Shown piece after piece: positions 26,429-34,181 of a DNA stretch of 64,000 bases. The notes under the pieces are model-generated. The model had not been told where the DNA came from. It saw nothing but the letters and a program-made list of their open reading frames with translations, and did not search any database. Positions within the stretch are counted from its first letter, which is position 1. Each line of letters opens with the position of its first letter. The stretch is from Mesorhizobium sp. Pch-S. GTDB lineage: Bacteria; Pseudomonadota; Alphaproteobacteria; Rhizobiales; Rhizobiaceae. The stretch lies in assembly GCF_004136315.1 (NCBI RefSeq), contig NZ_CP029562.1:2671501-2735500 (forward strand), written 5' to 3'. A program made the position numbers and the translations under genes.

Positions 26429-26537
26429 CTGCTGCGATGGGCGAAGTCATTCGCCTGCGCGGAAGCGATCTGGTCTCGGCGTGGCGCAGGCGTGATTTTG
26501 GCGATATGGTGCGGGCGTCCTTCAGCCGGAGAACGTC

Positions 26538-27125
26538 ATGCGCAGCATTCTGACCTTTCTCGTTCTTGCCGGTCTGTGCCAATCCGCGTCAGCCGGCCAG
26601 ATTTCAAGCACCTACACAGACCTGGTCACCGAAAAGGACTGCCTGACCTATGCGAAGGCCGGCGAGAACGACGGCGACTGGGCGGACCTTTCCTGTTCAG
26701 GCTATCGTGGCTACCCCGTTCTGCTTGGCTATGACGATGCGCGCGAGTCCGTGTTCTACGGGTTTCCGCCCGCGGACATGACGTCGAGCTGGGAGAGTTT
26801 CGTCGGCTTCAACAGCGCCGGGCCGAAGGTGGAGTGGCGGGTGGACACAACCGGGGATGTCTCGGTTCCGTTCGCCGCGATTCACCGGCGATCCGTCAAC
26901 ACTGGCGATGATGGCACGAAAAAGACCGACGTGCTGGTGGTGGCGAAGGTCGCCCAGATGGAAGGCCGTGAGGGCTGCACGGTCGCGCTCGTCGCCGCCG
27001 GCAGTCCCAATGCCAATGAGGAAGCGCGCAAGATAGCCGACGAGAAAGCACGTTCCTTTGCCTGCGGAAAAGATACGCGCATCACCATTGGCGACGTCCC
27101 GGCCTTCGGCCGGGTCGACAATTGA
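26538..27125 (+). CDS. secreted protein of unknown function
   Basis: A 195-residue protein with a signal peptide (MRSILTFLVLAGLCQSASA, cleavage near residue 19). The mature part starts QISSTYTDLVTEKDCLTYAK and contains a D/G-rich stretch with DLSCSGYRGYPVLL. At least four mature cysteines could form two disulfides (DC, SCSG, GC, AC). No domain was recognised. The last 50 residues, rich in Ala/Glu and containing KIADEKARSF, look helical. The gene ends 44 bases before the convergent ppa gene. Confidence 0.7.
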   Translation: MRSILTFLVLAGLCQSASAGQISSTYTDLVTEKDCLTYAKAGENDGDWADLSCSGYRGYPVLLGYDDARESVFYGFPPADMTSSWESFVGFNSAGPKVEWRVDTTGDVSVPFAAIHRRSVNTGDDGTKKTDVLVVAKVAQMEGREGCTVALVAAGSPNANEEARKIADEKARSFACGKDTRITIGDVPAFGRVDN

Positions 27126-27158
27126 AGGCGCTGGCGACCCAAACGTCCACGAGCGCCT
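27126..27158. terminator. weak inverted repeat between convergent genes
   Basis: Arms AGGCGCT (27126-27132) and AGCGCCT (27152-27158) flank 19 bases between the stops of the secreted-protein gene and ppa. There is no T-tract, so a terminator role is only suggested by position. Confidence 0.25.
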
Positions 27159-27169
27159 GAAAGCGCGGC

Positions 27170-27706
27170 CTACTTCTTGGCTGCCTTGGCGCGTTCGATG
27201 GCTTCGACGATCATCTTCTTGGCATAGGCCGCATCGTGCCAGCCGCCGATCTTCACCCACTTGCCGGGTTCGAGATCCTTGTAGTGCTCGAAGAAGTGCT
27301 CGATCTGCTTGAGGGTGATCTCCGGCATATCGGTGTAGTCGAACACCTTCTCGTAGCGCTTGGTGATGTGCGACGACGGTACCGCGATCACCTTCTCGTC
27401 CTGGCCGGCGTTGTCTTCCATGATCAGGACGCCGATCGGGCGCACGTTGATGACGCAGCCTGGCACCAGCTCGCGCGTGTTGCAGACCAGCACGTCGATC
27501 GGGTCGCCGTCGCCGGAGAGCGTGTGCGGCACGAAGCCGTAATTGCCGGGATAGCGCATCGGTGTGTAGAGGAAGCGGTCGACAAACAGCGTGCCGGCTT
27601 CCTTGTCCATCTCGTATTTGATCGGCTCGCCACCGACCGCTACCTCGATGATGACGTTGACGTCTTCCGGCGGATTCTTGCCGATCGATATCGCCTCGAT
27701 GCGCAT
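27170..27706 (-). CDS. ppa: inorganic pyrophosphatase (family I)
   Basis: A 178-residue soluble pyrophosphatase that hydrolyses PPi to two phosphates, pulling biosynthetic reactions forward. The family signature is [10 protein letters not shown] with metal-binding D66, D68 and D71. Other active-site pieces are [18 protein letters not shown] and [18 protein letters not shown]. Length and order are those of the hexameric bacterial enzyme. It is transcribed alone on the minus strand. Confidence 0.97.
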   Translation of the reverse strand: MRIEAISIGKNPPEDVNVIIEVAVGGEPIKYEMDKEAGTLFVDRFLYTPMRYPGNYGFVPHTLSGDGDPIDVLVCNTRELVPGCVINVRPIGVLIMEDNAGQDEKVIAVPSSHITKRYEKVFDYTDMPEITLKQIEHFFEHYKDLEPGKWVKIGGWHDAAYAKKMIVEAIERAKAAKK

Positions 27707-27891
27707 GGGCTACCCTCGCTTTGGCGCTGTCCTGAAGGGCTCTGTCATCAGGGCATGCGCAAGATGAAACGGCTTGCCGGGCGCCCCGCGCATGCGGGAT
27801 CCGGCAATCGGGCACCGAATAACGGGCGAAACGGCTTTGTGCAATGCGGCAATGCGTGTGGACAGCGACGAGCCTAGGCTCGACGGTCAGG

Positions 27892-28398
27892 TCAATCCCA
27901 GACGAAAGCGACTTTCTTCAGCGCCTTCTGTTCGAAGATCTCGACACCTTCGGCGATATCGCGGCCACCTTCGCCGCTATAGAAGGCGAGCGCATTCTGG
28001 TTATCTTCCAGCGCCCAGACGACGAGGCCGTTCAGGCCATGATCGGCAAGCTTGCGGCGTGCGGCCGAGAACAGCCTGCGGCCAAGGCCGATGCCCTGGT
28101 ATTCCGGGCGCAGGTAAAGTTCGTAGATCTCGCCCTGCTGGCGCAGTTCGCGGGCACGATTGCGGCCGACGGTCGCATAGCCAGCGATCGTCCCGCCGAT
28201 TTCCACGACCAGCACGGTGGCAGCCCGGCGGATGGCGTTCGACCACCAGTCTGAACCGCGGCGATTGATCATCGCCGTCAGCGTCTTGTGCGGGATGATA
28301 CCGCTATAGGCGCCTCGCCAGGCCTCGAGATGCACGTCGGCAATCGCGGCCGCGTCTTGCGGCTCGGCCCTGCGGATGTCGATGGTCAACGTGTTCAT
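27892..28398 (-). CDS. GNAT family N-acetyltransferase
   Basis: A 168-residue single-domain acetyltransferase. The acetyl-CoA pyrophosphate-binding motif is EYQGIGLGRRLFSAARRKL (Q-x-x-G-x-G/A), followed by GLNGLVVWALEDNQNALAFY, the usual motif B. The N-terminus IDIRRAEPQDAAAIADVHLE is typical of RimI-like members. The substrate is unknown. The start at 28398 lies next to a perfect TTAACCAT sequence (28405-28412). Confidence 0.85.
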   Translation of the reverse strand: MNTLTIDIRRAEPQDAAAIADVHLEAWRGAYSGIIPHKTLTAMINRRGSDWWSNAIRRAATVLVVEIGGTIAGYATVGRNRARELRQQGEIYELYLRPEYQGIGLGRRLFSAARRKLADHGLNGLVVWALEDNQNALAFYSGEGGRDIAEGVEIFEQKALKKVAFVWD

Positions 28399-28404
28399 GG
28401 TTTG

Positions 28405-28412
28405 TTAACCAT
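28405..28412 (+). promoter_or_regulatory. possible CtrA half-site TTAACCAT
   Basis: A perfect match to the TTAACCAT form of the alphaproteobacterial cell-cycle regulator CtrA's binding site, seven bases upstream of the acetyltransferase start codon. A single 8-mer is expected by chance now and then in 64 kb, so this is only a candidate. Confidence 0.25.
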
Positions 28413-28486
28413 AGACCCGGTCGGCAGACTTGCAAAGAGTCCGGCTTGCTTTCGCACAAGCGAAAATGCTGGGCCAAAAAGCTGGC

Positions 28487-29137
28487 TTAAATCTCGACCA
28501 GATGGTCGTCGAGTTCGTTGACGTCGCCGGGGCCGACCGGGAAATGTTCCGCCAGTACGGAGCCAACTGCGCCGATGGCATTCACGAAACCGTCGGCCAG
28601 GCGATCATCGCCGGCATGGGCGGTCAGGTCGCGCACCACACCGTCCCAGACGTGCTGGCCGACTTTGGCGTCGATGCCGCTGTCGGCGACCACTTCGGCA
28701 TAACGTTCGGCGATCGAGACGAAGATCAACACGCCGGTTCGCGCAGCGGTGCGATGTACGTTGCGCGCCAGGAACTGCTTGACCGCATTGGCATGCGCTG
28801 CCTTGTAGCGTTGCCGGCGAGGCACGAAATGGATGCGCAGGCTCGGCACCAACCACAGAAGCACAAACAGGCTGATAGCGGCCACTGCCTGCACGATGAG
28901 GAAATGCGGCAGGCGTACGCTCAGCCACAAGGCTTCCAGCACGTAGCCGAAAGCGATGCTGACGGCGAACAAGGCAAGTGCTGCGGTGAAGGCCGCCTGG
29001 AAGAAATATCCGTCGCTCGAGCGTGCCACCACGCAGTAGATCTCGCCGCTTGTCGTTTGCTCCGTAGCGCGGATCGCCTGCGCGATACGCTCATGGTCGG
29101 CGTGGGTGAGGGCCTGGGTTGGAGAACGTGTCGCCAT
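28487..29137 (-). CDS. TPM-domain membrane protein (COG3762 type)
   Basis: A 216-residue protein. The N-terminus (LTHADHERIAQAIRATEQTT, SGEIYCVVAR) matches the beginning of the TPM_phosphatase domain. Two membrane helices follow (about 52-72 and 80-102, LIVQAVAAISLFVLLWLVP), then the domain resumes with RTGVLIFVSIAERYAEVVAD and KVGQHVWDGVVRDLT. TPM proteins are associated with photosystem repair in plants and are of unclear role in bacteria. The ATG at 29137 lies three bases from the preceding gene's stop; the two are translated in tandem and form a cluster with LemA. Confidence 0.82.
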   Translation of the reverse strand: MATRSPTQALTHADHERIAQAIRATEQTTSGEIYCVVARSSDGYFFQAAFTAALALFAVSIAFGYVLEALWLSVRLPHFLIVQAVAAISLFVLLWLVPSLRIHFVPRRQRYKAAHANAVKQFLARNVHRTAARTGVLIFVSIAERYAEVVADSGIDAKVGQHVWDGVVRDLTAHAGDDRLADGFVNAIGAVGSVLAEHFPVGPGDVNELDDHLVEI

Positions 29138-29139
29138 CG

Positions 29140-29988
29140 TCACCAACTCCCCGAAGATCCGCCGCCGCCGGACGAACCGCCGCCACCGGAAAAACCGCCG
29201 CCACCACCGCCGGAAGACCATCCACCGCCACCGCCCGACCAGCCGCCACCACCGGACGACCAGCCACCACCGCTGTTGTTGGAGGAACGCCTGTTGGTGT
29301 CGAAGGTCATTCCCAGCCAGCGGTAACGACCAGGGCCGATCTTGGTGCCAAAAATCGGCGGCAGGATCGCGATGGCAAGGCCGCCGAAGAACAGGACCGC
29401 CCAGATGGTGATGAACAGCGCAAACATCACCTGTTCGGCGTCGTATTCGCTGAAACTGTCCTGCTGGTGGCGCTTGCCGCGCGCCTCAAGCTCTTCCGGA
29501 TTGCCCTCCAGCACCATGATCATGTCGTCGACGGCCTTGGTGATGCCGCCGGCAAAGTCGCCGCCACGGAAGGCCGGCACCATGTCGTTTTCGATGATCA
29601 GCTTGGTATGCAGGTCGGTCAGCGTGCCTTCGAGGCCGTAACCGACCTCGATGCGCATCTTGCGGTCGTTCTTGGCAACGAGCAGCAGGACGCCGTTGTT
29701 GTCGCTGGCCTGGCCGAGCTTCCAGGCGCGGAACAGCCGGTTGGCATAGGGCTCTATCTCCTCGCCGCCGAGGCTGTCGATGGTGGCGACGACGATCTGG
29801 TCGGAGCCCTTCTTTTCGAAGTCGGCCAGCTTCTGCTCGAGGGCTGCCTTCGCCGCCGGGTCAAGCATGCCGGCATTGTCGACGATACGTCCGGTCAAGG
29901 CCGGCATATCGTCGGCCAACGCCATGCCGGCAAGCAGCATGGCGAAGAACATCGCCAGCAGCGGTTTGAGCGCAACAGCCCACGACAC
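29140..29988 (-). CDS. TPM-domain protein with Gly-rich tail (YgcG-like)
   Basis: A 282-residue exported membrane protein. A signal peptide (LLAMFFAMLLAGMALA) precedes a TPM domain (LTGRIVDNAGMLDPAAKAAL, QIVVATIDSLGGEEIEPYAN, NGVLLLVAKNDRKMRIEVGY). One membrane helix lies near residue 190 (VMFALFITIWAVLFFGGLAI), and the cytoplasmic tail is about 50 residues of almost pure Gly, Ser and Trp. This is the classic YgcG layout. The true start is unclear: GTG 29988 gives the best signal peptide, a TTG at 30039 is possible, and ATG 29952 would cut the signal. It is directly behind LemA in the same orientation. Confidence 0.85.
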   Translation of the reverse strand: MSWAVALKPLLAMFFAMLLAGMALADDMPALTGRIVDNAGMLDPAAKAALEQKLADFEKKGSDQIVVATIDSLGGEEIEPYANRLFRAWKLGQASDNNGVLLLVAKNDRKMRIEVGYGLEGTLTDLHTKLIIENDMVPAFRGGDFAGGITKAVDDMIMVLEGNPEELEARGKRHQQDSFSEYDAEQVMFALFITIWAVLFFGGLAIAILPPIFGTKIGPGRYRWLGMTFDTNRRSSNNSGGGWSSGGGGWSGGGGGWSSGGGGGGFSGGGGSSGGGGSSGSW

Positions 29989-30073
29989 TGCGTGGATCTC
30001 ATGCGCAGGCAAACGGCGGGATGGCGGGGAGGAGCGCAAGGTTCAGCCGGTCCGGATCAGGGAAGGGTGGCGC

Positions 30074-30718
30074 TCAGCCACCCTGTCCCGCGGGTTTGCT
30101 GGTGCCGAAATCGACCTTCGGCGTCTGCATCTTGTCCTCGCTGATGGTGAAATTCTGGAAAGGCTCGTTGGAGCGGAACCAGAACGTTGCCCACAGCACG
30201 GACGGGAAGGTCTTGAGCGTCAGATTGTAGTCCTTGACCGCCTGGATGTAATCGCGGCGGGCCACGGCGATGCGGTTTTCGGTGCCTTCGAGCTGGGCTT
30301 GAAGCGCGATGAAATTCTGGTTGGCCTTGAGGTCGGGGTAGTTTTCGGTGATGGCAAGCAGGCGCGACAGCGCGCTGGTCAGGCCCGACTGGCTGTCCTG
30401 GAACCTCTTGAAGGCTTCGGGGTCCTTGAGGGTTTCGGGTGTCACCGTGACCTGTGTGGCCTTGGAACGCGCCTCGACGACGGCATCCAGCGTGTCCTTT
30501 TCGTGGGCTGCGTAGCCTTTCACCGTTTCCACGAGGTTCGGGATCAGGTCGGCGCGGCGCTGATACTGGTTCAACACCTCGCTCCAGGCCGCCTTGGCGT
30601 TTTCTTCCGCTGTCGGAATGGTGTTGTAGCCGCAGGCCGACAGAAGCGGCAGCAAAAGCGCCATCAAAAGGAAAGCCGGCAGGTTGCGGGGAAGCGAAGA
30701 CAGGCGCTGTGCGTACAT
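30074..30718 (-). CDS. LemA family lipoprotein
   Basis: A 214-residue LemA protein. The lipobox LLSACG places the lipidated cysteine at C29. The helical bundle that follows reads NAKAAWSEVLNQYQRRADLIPNLVETVKGY, shown here as two halves: AWSEVLNQYQRRADLIPNL then VETVKGYAAHEKDTL. Later landmarks are SRLLAITENYPDLKANQNF and RDYIQAVKDYN, all conserved in the family. LemA proteins co-occur with TPM proteins, as here, but their function is not settled. The ATG at 30718 has GAGGGA upstream; the longer reading from 30748 lacks a site. Confidence 0.92.
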   Translation of the reverse strand: MYAQRLSSLPRNLPAFLLMALLLPLLSACGYNTIPTAEENAKAAWSEVLNQYQRRADLIPNLVETVKGYAAHEKDTLDAVVEARSKATQVTVTPETLKDPEAFKRFQDSQSGLTSALSRLLAITENYPDLKANQNFIALQAQLEGTENRIAVARRDYIQAVKDYNLTLKTFPSVLWATFWFRSNEPFQNFTISEDKMQTPKVDFGTSKPAGQGG

Positions 30719-30885
30719 GAGCGGTCCCTCGTTTGCTCGAATAGGCAAGCAATACCATAAAGATCACAGGAGAAAACGCCTTTGCATGACCGTCACCAAC
30801 GACGGTGTGGCGCAGCCTCGTCGGCAACGAGGCCCTGTAACCTCAAGCGGGATCGGGCTAGGATCAGCGAAAAGAGGGAGCATCG

Positions 30886-31113
30886 ATGGCAGGTCACGCC
30901 GACAGGGACAGCGAGCACGAGTCGCGCCGCATCCTCGACCGTATTGCACGCGAGACCGAGCCAGGCGGCCTGCCATCCGACCGGCGCGGAGATGACCAGA
31001 GCGACTTCGACTCAATTGAATATTGGGGCACCCGCATCGGTCGCGTGCTAGGCCCCATACTGGCGATCGTGATGCTGATCGCTGTCGGTTATTACATCGC
31101 CCGCCATCTGTAG
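30886..31113 (+). CDS. small single-pass membrane protein
   Basis: A 75-residue protein with a charged N-terminal half (MAGHADRDSEHESRRILDRI) and one membrane helix at about 52-72 (RVLGPILAIVMLIAVGYYIA) ending RHL. No named family was recognised. It lies seven bases upstream of pdxY and is probably co-transcribed. A GAGGGAG element precedes the ATG. Small size and strong positional coupling suggest a real gene. Confidence 0.65.
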   Translation: MAGHADRDSEHESRRILDRIARETEPGGLPSDRRGDDQSDFDSIEYWGTRIGRVLGPILAIVMLIAVGYYIARHL

Positions 31114-31120
31114 GACCATC

Positions 31121-32005
31121 ATGAACACCAGTCAGGCCGAAGCGCCCCGCGCCGTCATCGTCGTGTCCAGCCATGTTGCGCGGGGGTCCGTGGGCAATCG
31201 CGCCGCTGTCTTCGCGCTGGAGACGCTGGGTTTCCCGGTGTGGGCGGTACCAACCGTCATTCTGCCCTGGCATCCCGGTCATGGTCGGGCGACAAGGATC
31301 GTTCCGCCTGCGGAACAGTTTGCGGCGCTGATGGCCGATCTGGCGCGCGCACCCTGGCTCGGCGAGGTCGGCGCCGTCCTTTCCGGCTATCTTGGCGAGG
31401 CGAGCCAGGCCGACGCCATCGCCGATCTGGTCGGTGCGGTAAAGGCCAGGAATCCAGGCGCGCTTTACGTCTGCGATCCGGTGATGGGCGATTCGGGCGG
31501 GCTCTATGTGCCCGAGGCAACCGCCGGGGCCCTGCGCGACCGGCTGATGCCGTTGGCCGATATCGCCACGCCGAACCGCTATGAACTCGCCTGGATGGCG
31601 GGGGCCGATCTGCCGGACCTGAAATCGACCACCGCGGCGGCGCTGGATGCCGGTCCGGCAACCATGTTGGTGACGTCGGCGCCGGCGATGATGTCGGGAA
31701 GCACCGGCAATCTCCTGCTCGATTCCAGCCAGGTTCTGCTGGCTGAGCATCGCCTGATCGACCGGCCGCCGAACGGCCTCGGCGATCTCACCGGCGCTGT
31801 CTTCCTGGCGCGTACACTTTCCGGCCAGCCAGCCGCCAAGGCGCTGCAATCAACGACGGCTGCCGTTTACGAGATCCTGGCGCGTACGGCCAAACGCGGT
31901 GGTGACGAGCTGCAGCTGGAAACCGATGCGCAGAGCCTGTCGCAGCCCATGGCCATGGTGCAGATGCGCCATCTCACACATCCGGGACGAGGCCGCACCG
32001 CATGA
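31121..32005 (+). CDS. pdxY: pyridoxal kinase PdxY
   Basis: A 294-residue ribokinase-fold enzyme that phosphorylates pyridoxal with ATP in vitamin B6 salvage. VVSSHVARGSVGNRAAVFAL binds substrate, ALYVCDPVMGDSG carries D120, and the catalytic Asp is D222 in NGLGDLTGAVFLA. The usual G-T-G-D is G-L-G-D here, a known variant of PdxY-like enzymes that can lower activity. The stop overlaps the next gene's start as ATGA. It follows a small membrane protein by seven bases. Confidence 0.9.
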   Translation: MNTSQAEAPRAVIVVSSHVARGSVGNRAAVFALETLGFPVWAVPTVILPWHPGHGRATRIVPPAEQFAALMADLARAPWLGEVGAVLSGYLGEASQADAIADLVGAVKARNPGALYVCDPVMGDSGGLYVPEATAGALRDRLMPLADIATPNRYELAWMAGADLPDLKSTTAAALDAGPATMLVTSAPAMMSGSTGNLLLDSSQVLLAEHRLIDRPPNGLGDLTGAVFLARTLSGQPAAKALQSTTAAVYEILARTAKRGGDELQLETDAQSLSQPMAMVQMRHLTHPGRGRTA

Positions 32006-32778
32006 CCGGAAACCCGGCCAACGTAACCGTGGCCGGGGTCGATGGCTGCAAGGCTGGCTGGATTGCGATGCGGCAGGATCCTGGCGGATCACCGATCGTC
32101 GGTGTCTATCTTGGCTTCGACGATCTCCTGACGGCCCTACCGTCCGATGCGATCGTGGCTGTCGACATGCCGATCGGTCTGCCCGAGGTTTCGGGCAAAG
32201 GCGGGCGCGGGCCCGAAGCACTGGTGCGCCCCTTGCTTGGCCAACGACAATCCAGCGTCTTCGCTATTCCGTCGCGGGCAGCAGTCTATGCCGATACCAC
32301 AAGCTTCAGTACGGTCGATGCCTGGTATGAGGCGCATCGGCGCGCCAGCGCCGTCGCGGCGGCGACGTCCAATCCGCCGCGGGGCGTCTCGATCCAGGCC
32401 TTCGGCATCCTCGGCAAGATCCGCGAGATCGACGGGCTTTTGACGGCGCGGCCGGATCTACGAGCGCGCGTTTTCGAGTCTCATCCCGAGGTGGCATTCT
32501 GGCGGCTCAATGACGGCCGTGCGATGACCCTGCCCAAGAAGATCAAAGGCACGGTCAATCCAGCCGGCATGGAAGAGCGGCGGGCTTTGCTCGCCCGTCA
32601 CGGCTATGAGCGCGCCTTTCTTGATCAGGCGCCGCCGAAAGGTGCCGCGGCGGACGATTTTCTCGACGCCGCTGCCATGTTGCTGGTTGCAGGCCGGATC
32701 GCGCGGGGCGAAGCCGCCTCCTATCCGAATCCGCCGGGGGTCGATGACAGGGGAATCCCTGTCGCTATCCATGTTTGA
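32002..32778 (+). CDS. DUF429 domain protein
   Basis: A 258-residue protein beginning with VAGVDGCKAGWIAMRQD, the DUF429 opening. AIVAVDMPIGLPEVSGKGGR, RQSSVFAIPSRAAVYA, VFESHPEVAFWRLN and ADDFLDAAAMLLVAGRIARGE follow; the Asp/Glu positions resemble RNase-H-like nuclease folds. The predicted nuclease activity is not proven. Translation is coupled to pdxY by a four-base overlap. Confidence 0.85.
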   Translation: MTGNPANVTVAGVDGCKAGWIAMRQDPGGSPIVGVYLGFDDLLTALPSDAIVAVDMPIGLPEVSGKGGRGPEALVRPLLGQRQSSVFAIPSRAAVYADTTSFSTVDAWYEAHRRASAVAAATSNPPRGVSIQAFGILGKIREIDGLLTARPDLRARVFESHPEVAFWRLNDGRAMTLPKKIKGTVNPAGMEERRALLARHGYERAFLDQAPPKGAAADDFLDAAAMLLVAGRIARGEAASYPNPPGVDDRGIPVAIHV

Positions 32779-32921
32779 ACGGTTTGGTAGAGCGAGCTAT
32801 GCGCCGTGCATGGTTCTCGCGGGAGAGCTATGACAATTTTGCATTGATTGCCTGGCCAATTTGCCGTTAGTGCCTTTCGCAGTGGAAACGAGCCGTCGCC
32901 GTCCAGCCTGGAAAGGTCCAG

Positions 32922-33566
32922 ATGCCGCATCTCCCAGAACATCTCATTGCCGGTTATCGCAACTTCATCAACGGCCGCTATGTGGCCGAGGCTGATCACT
33001 ACAGGTCGCTCGCACGCGAAGGCCAGGCGCCGGAGACAATGATCGTGGCCTGCTGCGATTCTCGTGCCGCACCCGAGGTGATCTTCAATGCCGGCCCGGG
33101 CGAACTGTTCGTGCTGCGCAACGTCGCCAATCTGGTGCCACCCTATGCACCGGATGGCGAGTACCATTCGACTTCGGCCGCGCTCGAGTTCGCGGTGCAG
33201 AGCCTGAAGGTCAAGAACATCGTCGTCATGGGGCACGGCCGCTGCGGCGGCATCCGTGCCGCACTCGACACGACGTCCGCTCCGCTGTCGCCGGGCGATT
33301 TCATCGGCAAGTGGATGAGCCTGATCGCGCCTGCTGCCGAAGCTGTTTCGGCCTCGACCATGATGACGACCGGCGAACGGCAGACGGCGCTGGAGCGCAT
33401 CTCCATCCGCTACTCCATTGCCAATTTGCGCACCTTTCCCTGCGTCAAGATTCTGGAAGGCAAGGGCAAGCTGACCCTGCATGGCGCCTGGTTCGATATC
33501 TCGACCGGCGAATTGTGGGCGATGAACAACGAAACCGGCGATTTCGAACGGCCCGATATCGGTTGA
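32922..33566 (+). CDS. beta-class carbonic anhydrase
   Basis: A 214-residue zinc enzyme interconverting CO2 and bicarbonate. The zinc ligands are C44 in ACCDSR (C-x-D-x-R), H105 and C108 in MGHGRCGGIRAAL. D46 and R48 form the conserved dyad. LFVLRNVANLVPPY and HSTSAALEFAVQSLKVKNIV are typical of the plant-type beta clade. There is no signal peptide, so it is cytoplasmic. It is monocistronic or loosely linked to the following NTF2-like gene through a hairpin. Confidence 0.95.
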   Translation: MPHLPEHLIAGYRNFINGRYVAEADHYRSLAREGQAPETMIVACCDSRAAPEVIFNAGPGELFVLRNVANLVPPYAPDGEYHSTSAALEFAVQSLKVKNIVVMGHGRCGGIRAALDTTSAPLSPGDFIGKWMSLIAPAAEAVSASTMMTTGERQTALERISIRYSIANLRTFPCVKILEGKGKLTLHGAWFDISTGELWAMNNETGDFERPDIG

Positions 33567-33584
33567 GGACAACAACCTTCACTT

Positions 33585-33617
33585 CTCCTCCATACAGGCC
33601 TAGGTTGTATGGAGGAG
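33585..33617 (+). promoter_or_regulatory. 12-bp hairpin enclosing a ribosome-binding site
   Basis: Arms CTCCTCCATACA (33585-33596) and TGTATGGAGGAG (33606-33617) are perfectly complementary around a 9-base loop. The right arm contains the GGAGGAG ribosome-binding site of the NTF2-like gene, whose GTG starts ten bases later. No T-tract follows, so it is not a typical terminator for the preceding carbonic anhydrase gene. It should hide the ribosome-binding site when folded. Confidence 0.7.
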
Positions 33618-33627
33618 GTGTCGCATT

Positions 33628-34044
33628 GTGCCCTGTGTCGGCCCGTCGAAACTCTGTGCGGTCGTCCTCTACGTCCTGATGCTGGGTTCAGCACGGGCTG
33701 ACGACAACGCCGTGATCGGCCGCTGGTATTCCGCGCTGCTGGTTGCAGACCGTGGCCAGCTCGCGGACATGCTGGCCGATGATGCCCGCATCCGATTGCA
33801 GGATGTCGATACCGAGCAGAACAAGCAGCAGTTCCTCGCTTCGATGGACGAATGGCAGGGCGCGGTGTCAGGTGCAAATATTCGGCATCGCATCGAAAGC
33901 GCCGAAAACGGGCTGATCACCGTCGTCGTCTGCTACGACTTTCCCGGCAATGATCTTCTGACAAGAGAGGTTTTCGCACTGACCGACGAACGCATCACCG
34001 CATCCTCGCAAGCGACCATTGCGGAAAATTGCGACGGCTTCTGA
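33628..34044 (+). CDS. secreted NTF2-like (SnoaL-type) protein
   Basis: A 138-residue protein with a signal peptide (KLCAVVLYVLMLGSARA, cleavage near residue 24). The mature domain DDNAVIGRWYSALLVADRGQ, LADMLADDARIRLQDVDTEQ and LTREVFALTDERITAS follows the cone-shaped NTF2-like pattern. Two cysteines (VCYDF and NCDGF) may form a disulfide. No ligand or reaction can be assigned. GTG 33628 is the start, eight bases after GGAGGAGG, and that site is sequestered in the 33585-33617 hairpin. Confidence 0.72.
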   Translation: MPCVGPSKLCAVVLYVLMLGSARADDNAVIGRWYSALLVADRGQLADMLADDARIRLQDVDTEQNKQQFLASMDEWQGAVSGANIRHRIESAENGLITVVVCYDFPGNDLLTREVFALTDERITASSQATIAENCDGF

Positions 34045-34181
34045 GAACCCTGCGCCGGGCCCTTCACGGCTGGCTATCCGATGCCGGTCGCCGGGACTTG
34101 TCGTTGCACCAGCGGTCCGGTCGGCCTACATCGGGGAGATACTGTCGTTCCGCCTTCCCCACGTTCAGCGAAAGTCCCGCC

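Noticed and set aside
29140..29330. Gly-rich repeat-like DNA at the end of the TPM gene as a separate repeat element
   Set aside because: It is in frame and encodes the Gly/Ser/Trp tail typical of YgcG-type proteins; it is coding sequence.
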